Below, in pieces: positions 1 through 9,233 of a DNA stretch of 64,000 nt (the first letter of the stretch is position 1; every line of letters starts with the position of its first letter). The notes under the pieces were generated by a model that saw only the letters and a program-made list of their open reading frames with translations, made no database searches and had not been told where the DNA came from. The stretch is from Acidiluteibacter sp963716125. Lineage in GTDB: Bacteria > Bacteroidota > Bacteroidia > Flavobacteriales_E > Vicingaceae. The position numbers were made by a program, and so were the translations under genes. The DNA lies in assembly GCA_963716125.1 (NCBI GenBank), contig OY970294.1, forward strand, positions 1,240,001 through 1,304,000. The letters run 5' to 3'.

Positions 1-51
1 ATAAAACTGAAAGAATTTTATTGTTAAGGGTAGTTTAGTTTGAGTTGCCAT
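1..51 (-). CDS. Start of an unidentified gene running off the left edge
   Basis: An ATG at 51-49 on the minus strand opens a frame that stays open to the window edge (17 codons, MATQTKLPLTIKFFQFY). Seven to eight bases upstream lies TACCTTTG (minus strand, around 58-65), which fits the Bacteroidota -7 consensus TAnnTTTG. It would be transcribed away from kdsA. Too little is visible to name a product, and it may be a chance frame. Confidence 0.35.
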   Translation of the reverse strand, partial: MATQTKLPLTIKFFQFY

Positions 52-148
52 AGTTACAAAGGTATTCTATTTTTTAAGTCGATTCATGAAAATAACTCTA
101 ATAAATTGTTAAATGAAAGCCTTACTTTTGCTTTATAAATTACGGAAG

Positions 149-961
149 ATGATTGATCATTTAAAGAACATAAAACATACAAAAAGCGGCAACTTTTTTT
201 TAATGGCAGGTCCTTGTGCTATTGAAGGAGAAGATATGGCGCTACAAATAGCAGAGCGCATTTTTAAAATCACCAATAAATTGGAAATCCCATTTATTTT
301 CAAGGGTTCTTACCGAAAAGCAAATCGTTCGAGATTGGATAGCTTTACTGGTATTGGTGATGAAAAAGCTTTGAAAATTTTGCAAAAGGTAGGTCAAACC
401 TTTGATGTTCCTGTTGTAACTGACATTCATGCTGCCAATGAAGCCGAAATGGCTGCTCAATATGTTGATGTTTTGCAAATTCCCGCCTTTCTTTGTCGTC
501 AAACAGATTTGTTGGTGGCTGCTGCAAAAACAGGGAAAGTAATTAATATTAAAAAAGGTCAGTTTTTAGCTCCTGAATCTATGATTTTTGCTGTGAATAA
601 AGTCAAAGAATCTGGTAATGATAAAGTATGGATTACTGATAGAGGAACTATGTTTGGCTACCAAGATATGATAGTTGACTTTAGAGGAATTCCTACAATG
701 CAAGAATTTGGTGTGCCTGTCGTTTTAGATATTACGCATTCTTTACAACAACCCAATCAAAGCAGTGGTGTAACAGGAGGGAAGCCTGAGTTAATTACAA
801 CTATTGCCAAAGCAGGAATAGCTGTTGGAGCAGACGGTTTGTTTTTAGAAACGCATCACAATCCGGCTATTGCTAAATCTGATGGAGCTAATATGCTTCA
901 TTTGGATAATTTGGAAGTAATGTTAGAGAAGCTAGTTAAAATTAGAAAAGCTATAAAGTAA
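149..961 (+). CDS. kdsA: 3-deoxy-8-phosphooctulonate synthase (Kdo-8-P synthase)
   Basis: It condenses phosphoenolpyruvate with arabinose-5-phosphate to Kdo-8-phosphate in the cytoplasm, the first committed step to the Kdo of LPS. I start it at the ATG at 149 (MIDHLKNIKH), giving 270 aa, the usual family length; the frame is open from an ATG at 113, which would add 12 atypical residues. Family motifs are the N-terminal MAGPCAIEGE, FKGSYRKANRS, the Lys/Gln-rich INIKKGQFLAPESM and ITDRGTMFGY. Cys23 of GPCAIE, the His of THSLQQPN, the Glu of FLETHHNP and the Asp of KSDGANM correspond to the four ligands of the metal-dependent class (Aquifex type); the metal-free E. coli type has Asn in place of the Cys. 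It is a single gene, convergent with the M56 gene downstream. Confidence 0.95.
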   Translation: MIDHLKNIKHTKSGNFFLMAGPCAIEGEDMALQIAERIFKITNKLEIPFIFKGSYRKANRSRLDSFTGIGDEKALKILQKVGQTFDVPVVTDIHAANEAEMAAQYVDVLQIPAFLCRQTDLLVAAAKTGKVINIKKGQFLAPESMIFAVNKVKESGNDKVWITDRGTMFGYQDMIVDFRGIPTMQEFGVPVVLDITHSLQQPNQSSGVTGGKPELITTIAKAGIAVGADGLFLETHHNPAIAKSDGANMLHLDNLEVMLEKLVKIRKAIK

Positions 962-981
962 TATATTTACAGCTTTTCTAA
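942..981. terminator. Bidirectional terminator-like hairpin between convergent genes
   Basis: TTAGAAAAGCT (942-952) and AGCTTTTCTAA (971-981) form an 11-bp perfect inverted repeat with an 18-nt loop. It overlaps the kdsA stop and lies just beyond the end of the oppositely oriented M56 gene. The A/T-rich arms give A and T runs on both strands, as in a shared terminator. Confidence 0.55.
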
Positions 982-995
982 AGTTGAGTGAATAT

Positions 996-2228
996 TTACT
1001 TTTTTAAATTAAAGTTAAGCGGTATATTGTACCTTACTTTAACTGCTTTTCCATCTTGTTTTCCTGGTTTTTCAAAATTTGGTATTTTCTTAACTACATC
1101 TAATGCAGCTTGATCAAGTAAGGGGTTCGTGCCTCTTAAAATTTTCACATCCTCCACTTGTCCTTCTAATCCTACTACAAAAGTTACAAATACCCTTCCT
1201 GTTATTTTCTTTTTCAATGCTTCAGCAGGATAAATAGTATTTTTCCCAACAAACTGCATCAATCCATTTTCTTCATTATTAAATACAGGCATTTCATCAA
1301 CGATGTCAAAAATACTATCATTTTGGACTATTGTTGGTGATTCGTATTCATTATTAATCATGTTAGTATTTGCTGAATTTAAATTCTGATTTCCTAGAAA
1401 GCAAACTCCTAAAATGATAAATGTAAATAGGATAGCTCCTTTTGAAATGTTTTTGGTTTCTTGATTTTTTAAACGCATAATTCTTGATTTTAAATTAGTA
1501 TTTGAATTAAAATGGTGGGTAAACGTTAGGTGATTGATTTGAAATTTTTGTTGTAAAAGTAGGTAAGTATAAGCCTTACTGTCAATGCAGCTTTTATCAT
1601 CTGCTTCGTATTCATGTTGTTCGATTAAATATTTTTTTAATAGATAGATTATAGGATTCCACCAAAATAAGATTTCTAGAATTCTGCTGAAAACCAAATC
1701 TATAGAATGTAGTTTTCTGATGTGAACTTGTTCATGTTTGAATATAATTGCTTTATCATGTTCATTTATTTCTGAACCAATATATATTTGATTTAGAAAA
1801 CTAAAGGCATCGTATGAGTTAGGTATTTCAAAATAGCCATTTTTAACTTTACAAGTAGTATTTAATTTCTTCAATTTTATGAATGAAAAAATCAATTTGA
1901 TTATTGAAAATATTATTCCAATAAGGTAAATGGAGAGTATTATTTGCATCGTAGAAATGGAATTAGTTTCAATAAGACTATTTTCTACAGCAGTATTTAC
2001 CGGAGCGACAATTTCATCTAAGAAAATTTGAAATCCTTTTAAGTTTGAAATCGTTCTAAAATTAGGAATTGAAACTAAAGGCAATAATAAACTTGCTGAA
2101 CTGCTCATCAATAAATAAATCCGATTGAAGCGATAATTGGTAGATTTTCTAAATCCGACTTGGTAACAAAATAGAAATACCAAAATATATAGATTGCTTT
2201 GTAAAATATAGCTGATGAGTTCTTTCAT
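996..2228 (-). CDS. M56-family (BlaR1-like) membrane metallopeptidase with TonB C-terminal domain
   Basis: 410 aa. The N-terminal half has membrane segments (about 5-25, 38-55, 95-118) around a cytoplasmic M56 peptidase domain. The zinc motif HEQVH is at residues 165-169, followed by the hydrophobic ILFWWNPIIYLL. A further membrane segment is near 265-285. The last about 80 residues (PAEALKKKITGRVFVTFVV to the C-terminus) are a TonB/energy-transducer C-terminal domain, placed in the periplasm. In BlaR1/MecR1 systems the sensor's protease domain triggers loss of the partner repressor. Here the beta-lactam sensor domain is replaced by TonB-C, so the signal is unknown. The start overlaps the end of the BlaI-like gene by 4 bp (ATGA), so the two are co-translated. 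Confidence 0.88.
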   Translation of the reverse strand: MKELISYILQSNLYILVFLFCYQVGFRKSTNYRFNRIYLLMSSSASLLLPLVSIPNFRTISNLKGFQIFLDEIVAPVNTAVENSLIETNSISTMQIILSIYLIGIIFSIIKLIFSFIKLKKLNTTCKVKNGYFEIPNSYDAFSFLNQIYIGSEINEHDKAIIFKHEQVHIRKLHSIDLVFSRILEILFWWNPIIYLLKKYLIEQHEYEADDKSCIDSKAYTYLLLQQKFQINHLTFTHHFNSNTNLKSRIMRLKNQETKNISKGAILFTFIILGVCFLGNQNLNSANTNMINNEYESPTIVQNDSIFDIVDEMPVFNNEENGLMQFVGKNTIYPAEALKKKITGRVFVTFVVGLEGQVEDVKILRGTNPLLDQAALDVVKKIPNFEKPGKQDGKAVKVRYNIPLNFNLKK

Positions 2229-2584
2229 TTTTTAGATTTTAATTTGGTCAATATTTCATCTAACTCCTTCACGTCTATTTCTTCTTTCTTAGCGAAAAAT
2301 GAGACTAAGTTTTCCAAAGATCCTTCAAAGTAATTACTCAATAAGCTTTTAGAAATCTTTGTTTTATAATCCTCTTTTGTGATTAATGGAAAGTATTGAT
2401 GTGTTTTGCCAAAAGCGGTATAAGCTACAAATTCCTTTTTTTCTAGGATTCTGATGATAGTTGAAACAGTATTATAAGCAGGTTTTGGATGATGAAACTC
2501 TTCCAATACTTCCTTTACAAAGGCTTTTTTCAGCTTCCATAAAATTTGCATTACTTCCTCTTCTGCTTTGGTTAATTCTTTCAT
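2225..2584 (-). CDS. BlaI/MecI/CopY-family transcriptional repressor
   Basis: 119 aa, the normal family length. The N-terminal winged helix begins with the typical LTKAEEEVMQILWKL and contains YNTVSTIIRILEKKEFV as the recognition helix and wing. The C-terminal part is a helical dimerisation region (SLENLVSFFAKKEEIDVKELDEILTKL). It is first gene of the pair with the M56 protease, whose start overlaps its stop. Two ACTA/TAGT palindromes lie directly upstream, so it most likely represses its own operon. Confidence 0.92.
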   Translation of the reverse strand: MKELTKAEEEVMQILWKLKKAFVKEVLEEFHHPKPAYNTVSTIIRILEKKEFVAYTAFGKTHQYFPLITKEDYKTKISKSLLSNYFEGSLENLVSFFAKKEEIDVKELDEILTKLKSKK

Positions 2585-2588
2585 GCTA

Positions 2589-2631
2589 CAAATATAACTA
2601 AAAGTTTAGTTATAAAACTAATTTTATAGTT
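2589..2631 (-). promoter_or_regulatory. Promoter and double operator of the BlaI-like operon
   Basis: On the minus strand TATATTTG (2596-2589) matches the Bacteroidota -7 box and ends four bases before the blaI-like ATG. It overlaps a perfect 8-bp inverted repeat, ATAACTAA (2594-2601) and TTAGTTAT (2606-2613) with a 4-nt spacer. A second dyad AACTA (2616-2620)/TAGTT (2627-2631) follows. ACTA/TAGT half-sites are typical of BlaI/MecI operators, so repressor binding would block the promoter. The leader would be very short or absent. Confidence 0.7.
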
Positions 2632-2663
2632 GGTATTGCAAAAAGTTAACTGTATTGTATTGA

Positions 2664-3689
2664 TTAATAATACTTTTTCTTTAGCCAAAAAGAAACTCTA
2701 ACCAATAAAATTAATGCAGGAACTTCTACCAATGGTCCTATAACGCCTGCGAAGGCTTGTCCGGAGTTGATACCAAAAACCGCAATAGCAACAGCGATGG
2801 CTAGTTCAAAATTATTGCCTGCAGCAGTAAAAGCAACAGAAGCAGTTTTGTCATACTCAGCTCCCATAGCTTTGGTAAAGAAAAAACCGATGATGAACAT
2901 GAGCGTGAAGTAGATTAGCAAAGGAATCGCTATGATAATAATATCCATAGGTATTTCTACAATCAATTCTCCTTTTAATGAAAACATTACGATGATAGTA
3001 AATAGTAATGCAATTAAAGTAATGGGTGAAATAGCAGGAATGAATTTATTTTTGTACCAATCTTCACCTTTTAATTTGACCAATATCAATCGACTAAAAA
3101 GTCCCAATAAAAACGGAATGCCCAAATAAATAGCTACACTTTCTGCAATAGTACCTATTGAAATATCAATGATGGCTCCTTCAAAACCAAAATAGGGTGG
3201 AAGGATGGTAATAAAAATCCAAGCATAAAAAGAGTAAGCAAAAACCTGAAAAATGCTATTAAGCGCCACTAAAGCCGCTCCATATTCTGAACTGCCTTCT
3301 GCTAAATCATTCCACACTAAAACCATGGCGATACATCTAGCCAAACCTATCAAAATTACACCTACCATATATTCGGGGTAGTCGTGCAAAAATGCAATAG
3401 CTAAAACAAACATCAAAACTGGGCCAATAATCCAATTGAGAATTAATGAGATAGAAAGAATTTTTGTATTGCGAAAAACTTTGGGAAGTAATGCATAATT
3501 CACCTTTGCTAATGGTGGATACATCATCAAAATTAAACCAATAGCTATTGGAATATTCGTGCTTCCCTTGCTAAATGAAGTAATGAAATCAGAGCTTTGA
3601 GGAAAGAAATAACCTATCCCGACTCCAATAATCATAGCGAGAAAAATCCACCAAGTTAAATTATTGTCTAAAAAGTTGAGCTTTTTCAT
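2664..3689 (-). CDS. arsB: ACR3-family arsenite efflux transporter
   Basis: 341 aa with about ten hydrophobic segments, the size and topology of ACR3 (bile/arsenite/riboflavin transporter superfamily). The conserved GLARCIAMVLVWNDLAEGSS in the fourth segment carries the Cys needed for arsenite transport, and TAAGNNFELAIAVAIAVFG is the second signature. It exports As(III) across the inner membrane. Its start overlaps the arsC stop by 4 bp, and it is the last gene of the operon. The symbol acr3 is equally valid. It is distinct from the Pgp-type ArsB of E. coli. Confidence 0.93.
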   Translation of the reverse strand: MKKLNFLDNNLTWWIFLAMIIGVGIGYFFPQSSDFITSFSKGSTNIPIAIGLILMMYPPLAKVNYALLPKVFRNTKILSISLILNWIIGPVLMFVLAIAFLHDYPEYMVGVILIGLARCIAMVLVWNDLAEGSSEYGAALVALNSIFQVFAYSFYAWIFITILPPYFGFEGAIIDISIGTIAESVAIYLGIPFLLGLFSRLILVKLKGEDWYKNKFIPAISPITLIALLFTIIVMFSLKGELIVEIPMDIIIIAIPLLIYFTLMFIIGFFFTKAMGAEYDKTASVAFTAAGNNFELAIAVAIAVFGINSGQAFAGVIGPLVEVPALILLVRVSFWLKKKYY

Positions 3690-4261
3690 TGTAACGATTC
3701 TTTTATTTTTTTAAAAACATATTCCATTTCCTCAGCTATTTGTAAGCTTCTTTCATCATACTTTTTTGCTTCAACTGATGTGTTATCAAACTCTTTTGGA
3801 TCTTCATAGGGTATTGAAATTCTTTTTTCAGCACCTATAATGAATGGGCAATTTTGTTCAGCATGAGAGCACGTCATAATTGCTGCAAATTCATTTTTAG
3901 GTGAAGAAATATCATTGTAAAGTTTTGAGAAAAGTGGATGCATTTTATCTCCAATTATAATTTCATACAATGGGTTGTCAGACTCAATTTTCTTTATGAT
4001 TTCAAAACCACTACTTCTTAAACTTTCAATGGTTCTTTTATTGCAGGCTGTTACTTCAGTTCCTCCAGAGAAGCAATGAATAGTTATTCCATTTTGATTG
4101 GCATAATGCAGTGCCCAAACTTGTGCGAATTGACTTCTACGTGAATTGTGCGTGCAAATAAAGTTTAATTGAATATTTTTTTCATTTGCAAGGCAATTTT
4201 CAATGTATTGAATTAAAGGAGCTAATGCCTGTTCTCGATTATTATTTAGAGGTGTCATCAC
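3686..4261 (-). CDS. arsC: Arsenate reductase, thioredoxin-coupled type (LMW phosphatase fold)
   Basis: 191 aa. CTHNSRR near residue 35 fits the C-x5-R phosphate-binding loop of low-molecular-weight phosphatases. CSHAEQNC further on has the same C-x6-C spacing as the second and third redox cysteines of Bacillus/Staphylococcus ArsC (CSDADVNC there). This points to thioredoxin-dependent reduction of arsenate to arsenite, which the adjacent ACR3 pump exports. It is longer than the ~140-aa classical enzyme because of extra N-terminal and C-terminal helices. Start at MMTPLNNN; the second Met would do as well. Confidence 0.88.
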   Translation of the reverse strand: MMTPLNNNREQALAPLIQYIENCLANEKNIQLNFICTHNSRRSQFAQVWALHYANQNGITIHCFSGGTEVTACNKRTIESLRSSGFEIIKKIESDNPLYEIIIGDKMHPLFSKLYNDISSPKNEFAAIMTCSHAEQNCPFIIGAEKRISIPYEDPKEFDNTSVEAKKYDERSLQIAEEMEYVFKKIKESLQ

Positions 4262-4273
4262 GTATTTCTAAAA

Positions 4274-4750
4274 TTAACAACATCCACCATCTGGAGTACA
4301 TGTAGCAGCTTCTTCGGTTTTACCTAATTCTATTAAATTCAATTTATTTTTTTGAGTTGGTGTTCCACAACTGTCTTTTGCTAAGCAATCTGTATGCTTA
4401 TTTACAAGTAAAAAGTTTTTGCCATCAAAGTCTAAATCGTATTTTCCAATTGTATCGCCTTGGTATTCCACTTCAATTTCTAGATCTTTTAAGCCTAATT
4501 TTGATTCAGAAATTTCAATAATTTGTAGTAATTTTTCAGGATGGATACGATGATCATAATCGTTTGCCTCCCACAATTGAAAGTTGGCAACTTCTTCTTT
4601 TCTAACTGTTCCACCGCAGTCTATAAAATGCTTATTGATTACTCCCAACTCCGTTACATGAAAATGGGCAGGCACCATTTTGCCGTTAGGTAGTTTAAAT
4701 CCTATTTCATTTAATGAATTTAATTGTTTTTTTATATCTGAAATTTTCAT
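4274..4750 (-). CDS. DUF6428-family arsenic-operon protein
   Basis: 158 aa, soluble, no signal peptide or membrane segment. It resembles the small proteins found in Bacteroidota ars operons and classed as DUF6428; the function is unknown. The C-terminus is cysteine-rich (TDCLAKDSCG, then ending in CTPDGGCC), which could bind As(III). It lies between arsR (13 bp gap) and arsC (12 bp gap). A chaperone or delivery role is only an inference from position and cysteines. Confidence 0.75.
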   Translation of the reverse strand: MKISDIKKQLNSLNEIGFKLPNGKMVPAHFHVTELGVINKHFIDCGGTVRKEEVANFQLWEANDYDHRIHPEKLLQIIEISESKLGLKDLEIEVEYQGDTIGKYDLDFDGKNFLLVNKHTDCLAKDSCGTPTQKNKLNLIELGKTEEAATCTPDGGCC

Positions 4751-4762
4751 AGTATAAGTTTG

Positions 4763-5092
4763 TTAGCAACAGTTTCCTGCTGGATTATATTGATCAAATA
4801 ATTGATTAAATAAGTTTTTAATTTCATCCCATTTGATAGGATTAATACAGTAACTCATAGAAACTCCTTCAATGCTCCCTTGAATAATTCCAATATTCTT
4901 AAGTTCTTTAAGATGTTGACTGATAGTAGCTTGTGCTAAGCCTAATTCTTGAACTAAATCACCATTTATGCAAGCATTGGCTTTCAGAAGATGCTGTATA
5001 ATAGCTACTCTTGCTGGATGCGCTATTGCTTTTGCAAGATTTGCTAATTCATTTTGTGCTTCTGTAAATAAATCTGTTTTAGTAATTCCCAT
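4763..5092 (-). CDS. arsR: ArsR-family arsenic-responsive repressor
   Basis: The ATG at 5092-5090 (MGITKTDLFT) gives 109 aa. An upstream in-frame TTG at 5113 lies inside the putative operator and is unlikely to be used. A winged-helix domain is plain: ANLAKAIAHPARVAIIQHLL, then the recognition helix AQATISQHLKELKNIGI. The classical ELCVCDL As(III) site is not present. Cysteines are in KANACING, MSYCIN and the terminal GNCC, which could form a different thiolate site. First gene of the arsR-DUF6428-arsC-acr3 operon and its probable repressor. Confidence 0.9.
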   Translation of the reverse strand: MGITKTDLFTEAQNELANLAKAIAHPARVAIIQHLLKANACINGDLVQELGLAQATISQHLKELKNIGIIQGSIEGVSMSYCINPIKWDEIKNLFNQLFDQYNPAGNCC

Positions 5093-5121
5093 CGTTATAA
5101 TATTACATTGCAATATTACGA
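5093..5121 (-). promoter_or_regulatory. Probable ArsR operator and promoter
   Basis: The stretch just before the arsR ATG contains two AATATT blocks flanking the perfect palindrome ATTGCAAT, giving an imperfect dyad of the kind bound by ArsR dimers. On the minus strand TAATATTG (5118-5111) differs by one base from the -7 consensus TAnnTTTG. Promoter and operator would therefore overlap. Inferred from position and symmetry only. Confidence 0.45.
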
Positions 5122-5249
5122 TGAATTTTTTAAATATTTATTATTTGGGTAAAGATGTTTAAAAGAGGAAACGTATGATTATTTAGAAGGATGTCCCTTG
5201 AATTTATTTTTTAGAAAATGAAATAAATTCTTAGAGAAACCGATAAGCT

Positions 5250-5425
5250 TCACATCTTTGATTGAACCCCGAATTATTGTCGGGGCACTCGGGTGCCTGT
5301 CCCGCTTTGGCGGAAACTTAGGATTAATAAAATTTTAAAAAAATAAAAATTCAAAGGACGTCTGCCTTAGGCAGATTGTTTCGTTCTTGGGTTATTGAGC
5401 TTGTCGAAATATTCACGGCTAAAAA
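5250..5425. repeat. Cluster of small GC-rich palindromic intergenic repeats
   Basis: The 5122-5653 gap carries no gene that I can support. Within it are several short dyads: CCCCGA...TCGGGG around 5266-5284, a CCTGTCCCGC/GGCGG block near 5296-5312, and TCTGCCTTAGGCAGA at 5361-5375 (7-bp arms, one-base loop). A TTATTGAGCTTGTCGAA motif near 5391-5408 is of a type common between genes in Bacteroidota. They are GC-rich islands in AT-rich DNA and look like dispersed mini-repeats; some could act as terminators. Confidence 0.45.
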
Positions 5426-5653
5426 AATGAAAAAAGTACTTTCCGAGAAGCAAGTCTATATAGTAGATAGGGAATTTATAATGCCATAAAAATTTACTTA
5501 AGATGCACATATTCAATTAGCTTAATAAATTTTAATAAGTAATAATTGACTTTTTCTGTAATTTTATCGGACAAGAATATTTTGAAATATAAAAGTATAT
5601 TTTATAGAATTAGAAGTTCGCTATTCTTAAATTGCACCCTTTTAAGAAGTGAT

Positions 5654-7459
5654 ATGAGGAATTTTCAAAAAATACAAGAACGCACACCAAAGAAGAAATT
5701 TGTTTTGAAAGGAGATGTAGAAGAAAAAAAGAGAACCGTGACAATGGGCACTGCATTTAAAACCATTATATGGCCCCGAAGAAAATTAGTATTCCTAGGT
5801 TTATTTTTAATAGTATTGAGTCGATTAGCCAGTTTGGTTTTACCTTGGAAGAGTAAAGCTCTATTGGATGATGTCATCCCCAACAAAGATTTTGACCAAT
5901 TGTATCAGTTGTTATTAATTGTTGGAATTGCAATTGTAGTGCAAGCAGTTACTTCCTTCTTGTTGACTAAAATATTGAGTGTTCAAGCTCAATATTTAAT
6001 ATCAGAATTAAGAGCTCAAGTTCAAAAGAAGGTGCTTTCATTGCCCATTAGTTTTTTCGATAATACCAAATCTGGCGTATTGGTTTCTAGAATAATGACT
6101 GACGTAGAAGGGGTAAGAAATTTGATTGGAACAGGATTAGTTCAGTTGGTTGGAGGAACAATAACCGCAGTCATTTCATTGTTTTTACTCATTAAGATTA
6201 GTCCTACTATGACTTTCTTTGTATTGGCTCCAATTATTATATTTGGTGTAATTGCTTTGAAAGCATTTAAATATATTCGACCAATTTTTCGTAATAGGGG
6301 AGTCATCAATGCGGAAGTAACAGGTCGTTTGACGGAAACTTTGGCAGGTGTTCGTGTGATTAAAGCTTTCAATGCAGAAGAGCAGGAGAACAAAACTTTT
6401 GAAGAAGGGGTGGAGCGTTTATTTCAAAACGTAAAAAAGAGTTTGACCGCAACTGCCGCAATGACCAGTTCATCCGTTTTTTTATTGGGAATAGCTTCTA
6501 CAGGTATTATGGGAATTGGAGGGTATAAGATAATGACTGGGGATTTAACAACTGGAGATTTTATTTCCTTTACTTTGTTGTTGGGATTTATGATTGCACC
6601 AATTGTTCAGATGAGTAATATCGGAAGTCAATTGACAGAGGCATTGGCTGGATTAGATCGTACTGAAGAATTAATGAATCTTGAGCCTGAGGAAGATCCT
6701 GAGAATAGAACAATTAGCTTAACTAATTTGAAAGGTGATATCGATTTTGAAGATGTTTCTTTTGCTTATGAATTGGGAAAAGAAGTAATCCATGAAGTTA
6801 GTTTTGAAGCCAAAAGTGGTAGTGTAACTGCCTTGGTTGGTAGTTCAGGGTCAGGTAAGTCAACTATTGCAGGTTTGTCGGCTACATTTTTAAATCCTAA
6901 ATCTGGAAAAATTACGGTAGATGGAGAAGATTTATCTAAAGTAAAATTGAGTGATTATCGACGTCATTTGGGTGTTGTTTTGCAAGATGAATTTTTGTTT
7001 GAAGGTACTATTCGCGAAAATATATTGTTTCCACGACCCAATGCGACTGAAGAACAGCTTCAAAATGCAGTAAAAGCTGCTTATGTTGATGAATTTACCG
7101 ATCGTTTTGATGATGGTTTAGATACTTTAATAGGAGAAAGAGGAGTAAAGCTATCGGGCGGACAACGACAAAGAATAGCTATAGCTCGAGCAATATTGGC
7201 AGATCCAAAAATTATTATTTTAGATGAAGCTACTTCTAATTTGGACAATGAAAGTGAAGGTTTAATTCAAAAAAGTTTGAATGAATTAATGAAAGGAAGA
7301 ACAACATTTGTTATCGCTCACCGATTAAGTACTATTAAAAGAGCCGATCAAATTTTGGTAATTGAAGATGGTAGAATTGCAGAGCGTGGCAAGCATGAAG
7401 ATTTGATAGAAAAACAAGGAAGGTATTTTGATTTATATACTTATCAAGCTAGAATATAG
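5654..7459 (+). CDS. ABC exporter, fused permease and ATPase (MsbA/lipid-A-exporter-like)
   Basis: I choose the ATG at 5654 (MRNFQKIQER), giving 601 aa; the frame is open further upstream but that part lacks family resemblance. Residues about 45-330 form a six-helix ABC exporter domain and the rest the nucleotide-binding domain. Walker A is GSSGSGKST, the signature LSGGQRQRIAIARAIL, Walker B IIILDEATSNLD and the H-loop IAHRLSTI, all intact. It works as a homodimer in the inner membrane. Substrate is unknown; lipids or drugs are typical. It stands alone, transcribed away from the ars operon. Confidence 0.9.
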   Translation: MRNFQKIQERTPKKKFVLKGDVEEKKRTVTMGTAFKTIIWPRRKLVFLGLFLIVLSRLASLVLPWKSKALLDDVIPNKDFDQLYQLLLIVGIAIVVQAVTSFLLTKILSVQAQYLISELRAQVQKKVLSLPISFFDNTKSGVLVSRIMTDVEGVRNLIGTGLVQLVGGTITAVISLFLLIKISPTMTFFVLAPIIIFGVIALKAFKYIRPIFRNRGVINAEVTGRLTETLAGVRVIKAFNAEEQENKTFEEGVERLFQNVKKSLTATAAMTSSSVFLLGIASTGIMGIGGYKIMTGDLTTGDFISFTLLLGFMIAPIVQMSNIGSQLTEALAGLDRTEELMNLEPEEDPENRTISLTNLKGDIDFEDVSFAYELGKEVIHEVSFEAKSGSVTALVGSSGSGKSTIAGLSATFLNPKSGKITVDGEDLSKVKLSDYRRHLGVVLQDEFLFEGTIRENILFPRPNATEEQLQNAVKAAYVDEFTDRFDDGLDTLIGERGVKLSGGQRQRIAIARAILADPKIIILDEATSNLDNESEGLIQKSLNELMKGRTTFVIAHRLSTIKRADQILVIEDGRIAERGKHEDLIEKQGRYFDLYTYQARI

Positions 7460-9233
7460 GTTGAATGCAATTTTTAATATGATTTACTTCTAGAACAAGA
7501 GATTCAGTATTTTAAGAATTTGTGTTAATTTGTAATAAAATGAAATATGGATATGAGGCATTAGTGTGTTATATCCATATGTTGTAGGTAATTAAAAAAA
7601 AAACTTTGCGTAGAAATATCAAAATTGAAATCCCAAGTACTTTAAAATTCATTGAAGCAATGGATAGAAATGAATTATTCGAAGTAGATGGAGAGTTCAT
7701 TTGTGACTTTGGATATGATATTAAAGCATATGCAGAGTATGAACAAAAAAAAGACTATCCCAATTGTTGTGATTATCACTCTGGAATTGCAAAAACAGTT
7801 AAGGAATGGTATTCAAAATTTCCTGATTGTTGCGATGCGCATAGAAATCTAAAAACAAGGTCATGGTTCAAAAAAGAGGATTTTAATAATGTTCCTCTTA
7901 AAATAATTTCTCAAATTTCATTAACAGAAAATTTTTTAAGTCATAACATCGATACACTTGATTGGTACAAGGATATTACAGACTATTTATCATATAATTT
8001 TGAAAGTTTTGGTAGCCCTAACGTTGGTTCGCACCTTTACTTCTCATATATGAAAAATTGGATTACTGTAAGTAATTCGAATGAATCCGAATTCCCAAAG
8101 TGGAAACGAAATCAATTATTAGAATTCTTAAAAAAGAGTCTCGATGGACCTATAAACCCGGCCCCTAATACTAACATAAACAATTTAAAATCAACCCTTG
8201 ATAGATGGTTAAAAACATTGCCATCAATCAGTTATTTTGACGAAATTAAAAAACAAATTAAAAACAAAACTCCATTTGGTATCATCCTTTATGAACCTAG
8301 CCATAATAAGTTTTCTGGATTATCAAAATTTAAAATTAAAACAGAAATTGAATTAATTGAAATATTAATTAATTCAACAAAAAATTTGCTAGCTACTTTT
8401 AATACTCCTCTATTATTAAAAAAGAAAATTATAACTGATACAAAAAAACATCAATTAGATTTAATTGGAGAATCCCATTCAATAAAACAGAGTCAACTAT
8501 TAATTGATTACAATAAGTCAGAAATTAAATATGTCAAAATCATTAAGAAATGGCTATCAAATGAAAAAGAATATTTTAAAAAAATAACTCCATTAATCAA
8601 AGACTTTAAGCCAATGCCAAAGAATTATACTACTGAACAAAGAAAAACGAATGATACTGAATACCTAAAAATTTTTTTAAGAGATAAATCAAATATTGAA
8701 CAAATAGCTTCAATATTATCTAATCTTAATTCCATTAAAACAGCTAATGTATCTAATAATAAAGAGTTAGATATTACTGTATACCCTGCGAAGATGTACG
8801 ATGTAGTCGAAGTTGAGCAAGAGGTGATTGTTAATTTGGACTCCTTTTTCGAGTCAGGACAATTAGACCCGGTCTTTGAAGACAAAATATCTCTTTTAAG
8901 CAGCAAGGGGTACAGTGATATACTAAATCATATTTTTGTTTTGGGAAGAAATTTAGAAAAATTAAAGCACCTTGTAGAAAAATTTGATGAAGAAGGTTTT
9001 AGAGAATACTTTCTACCATACCTTAATTCAGTCTCTAAAAATCATTCAGCAACTGGAGAAACATTTAACAAAATAGGAAGGTCAGATATTCTGATACAAG
9101 ATACTGAAGGAAAAAATGTTTTTATCGCAGAATGTAAATTATGGAAAGGTGAAGGTGAAATATTAAAAGCAATCGATCAGTTACTAGGAAGGTATGTTAA
9201 TTGGCGAGATGAAAAGGTTGCATTAATCATATT

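Noticed and set aside
2932..3129. Short plus-strand frame inside the acr3 gene
   Set aside because: It lies fully opposite a conserved transporter and shows no family features.
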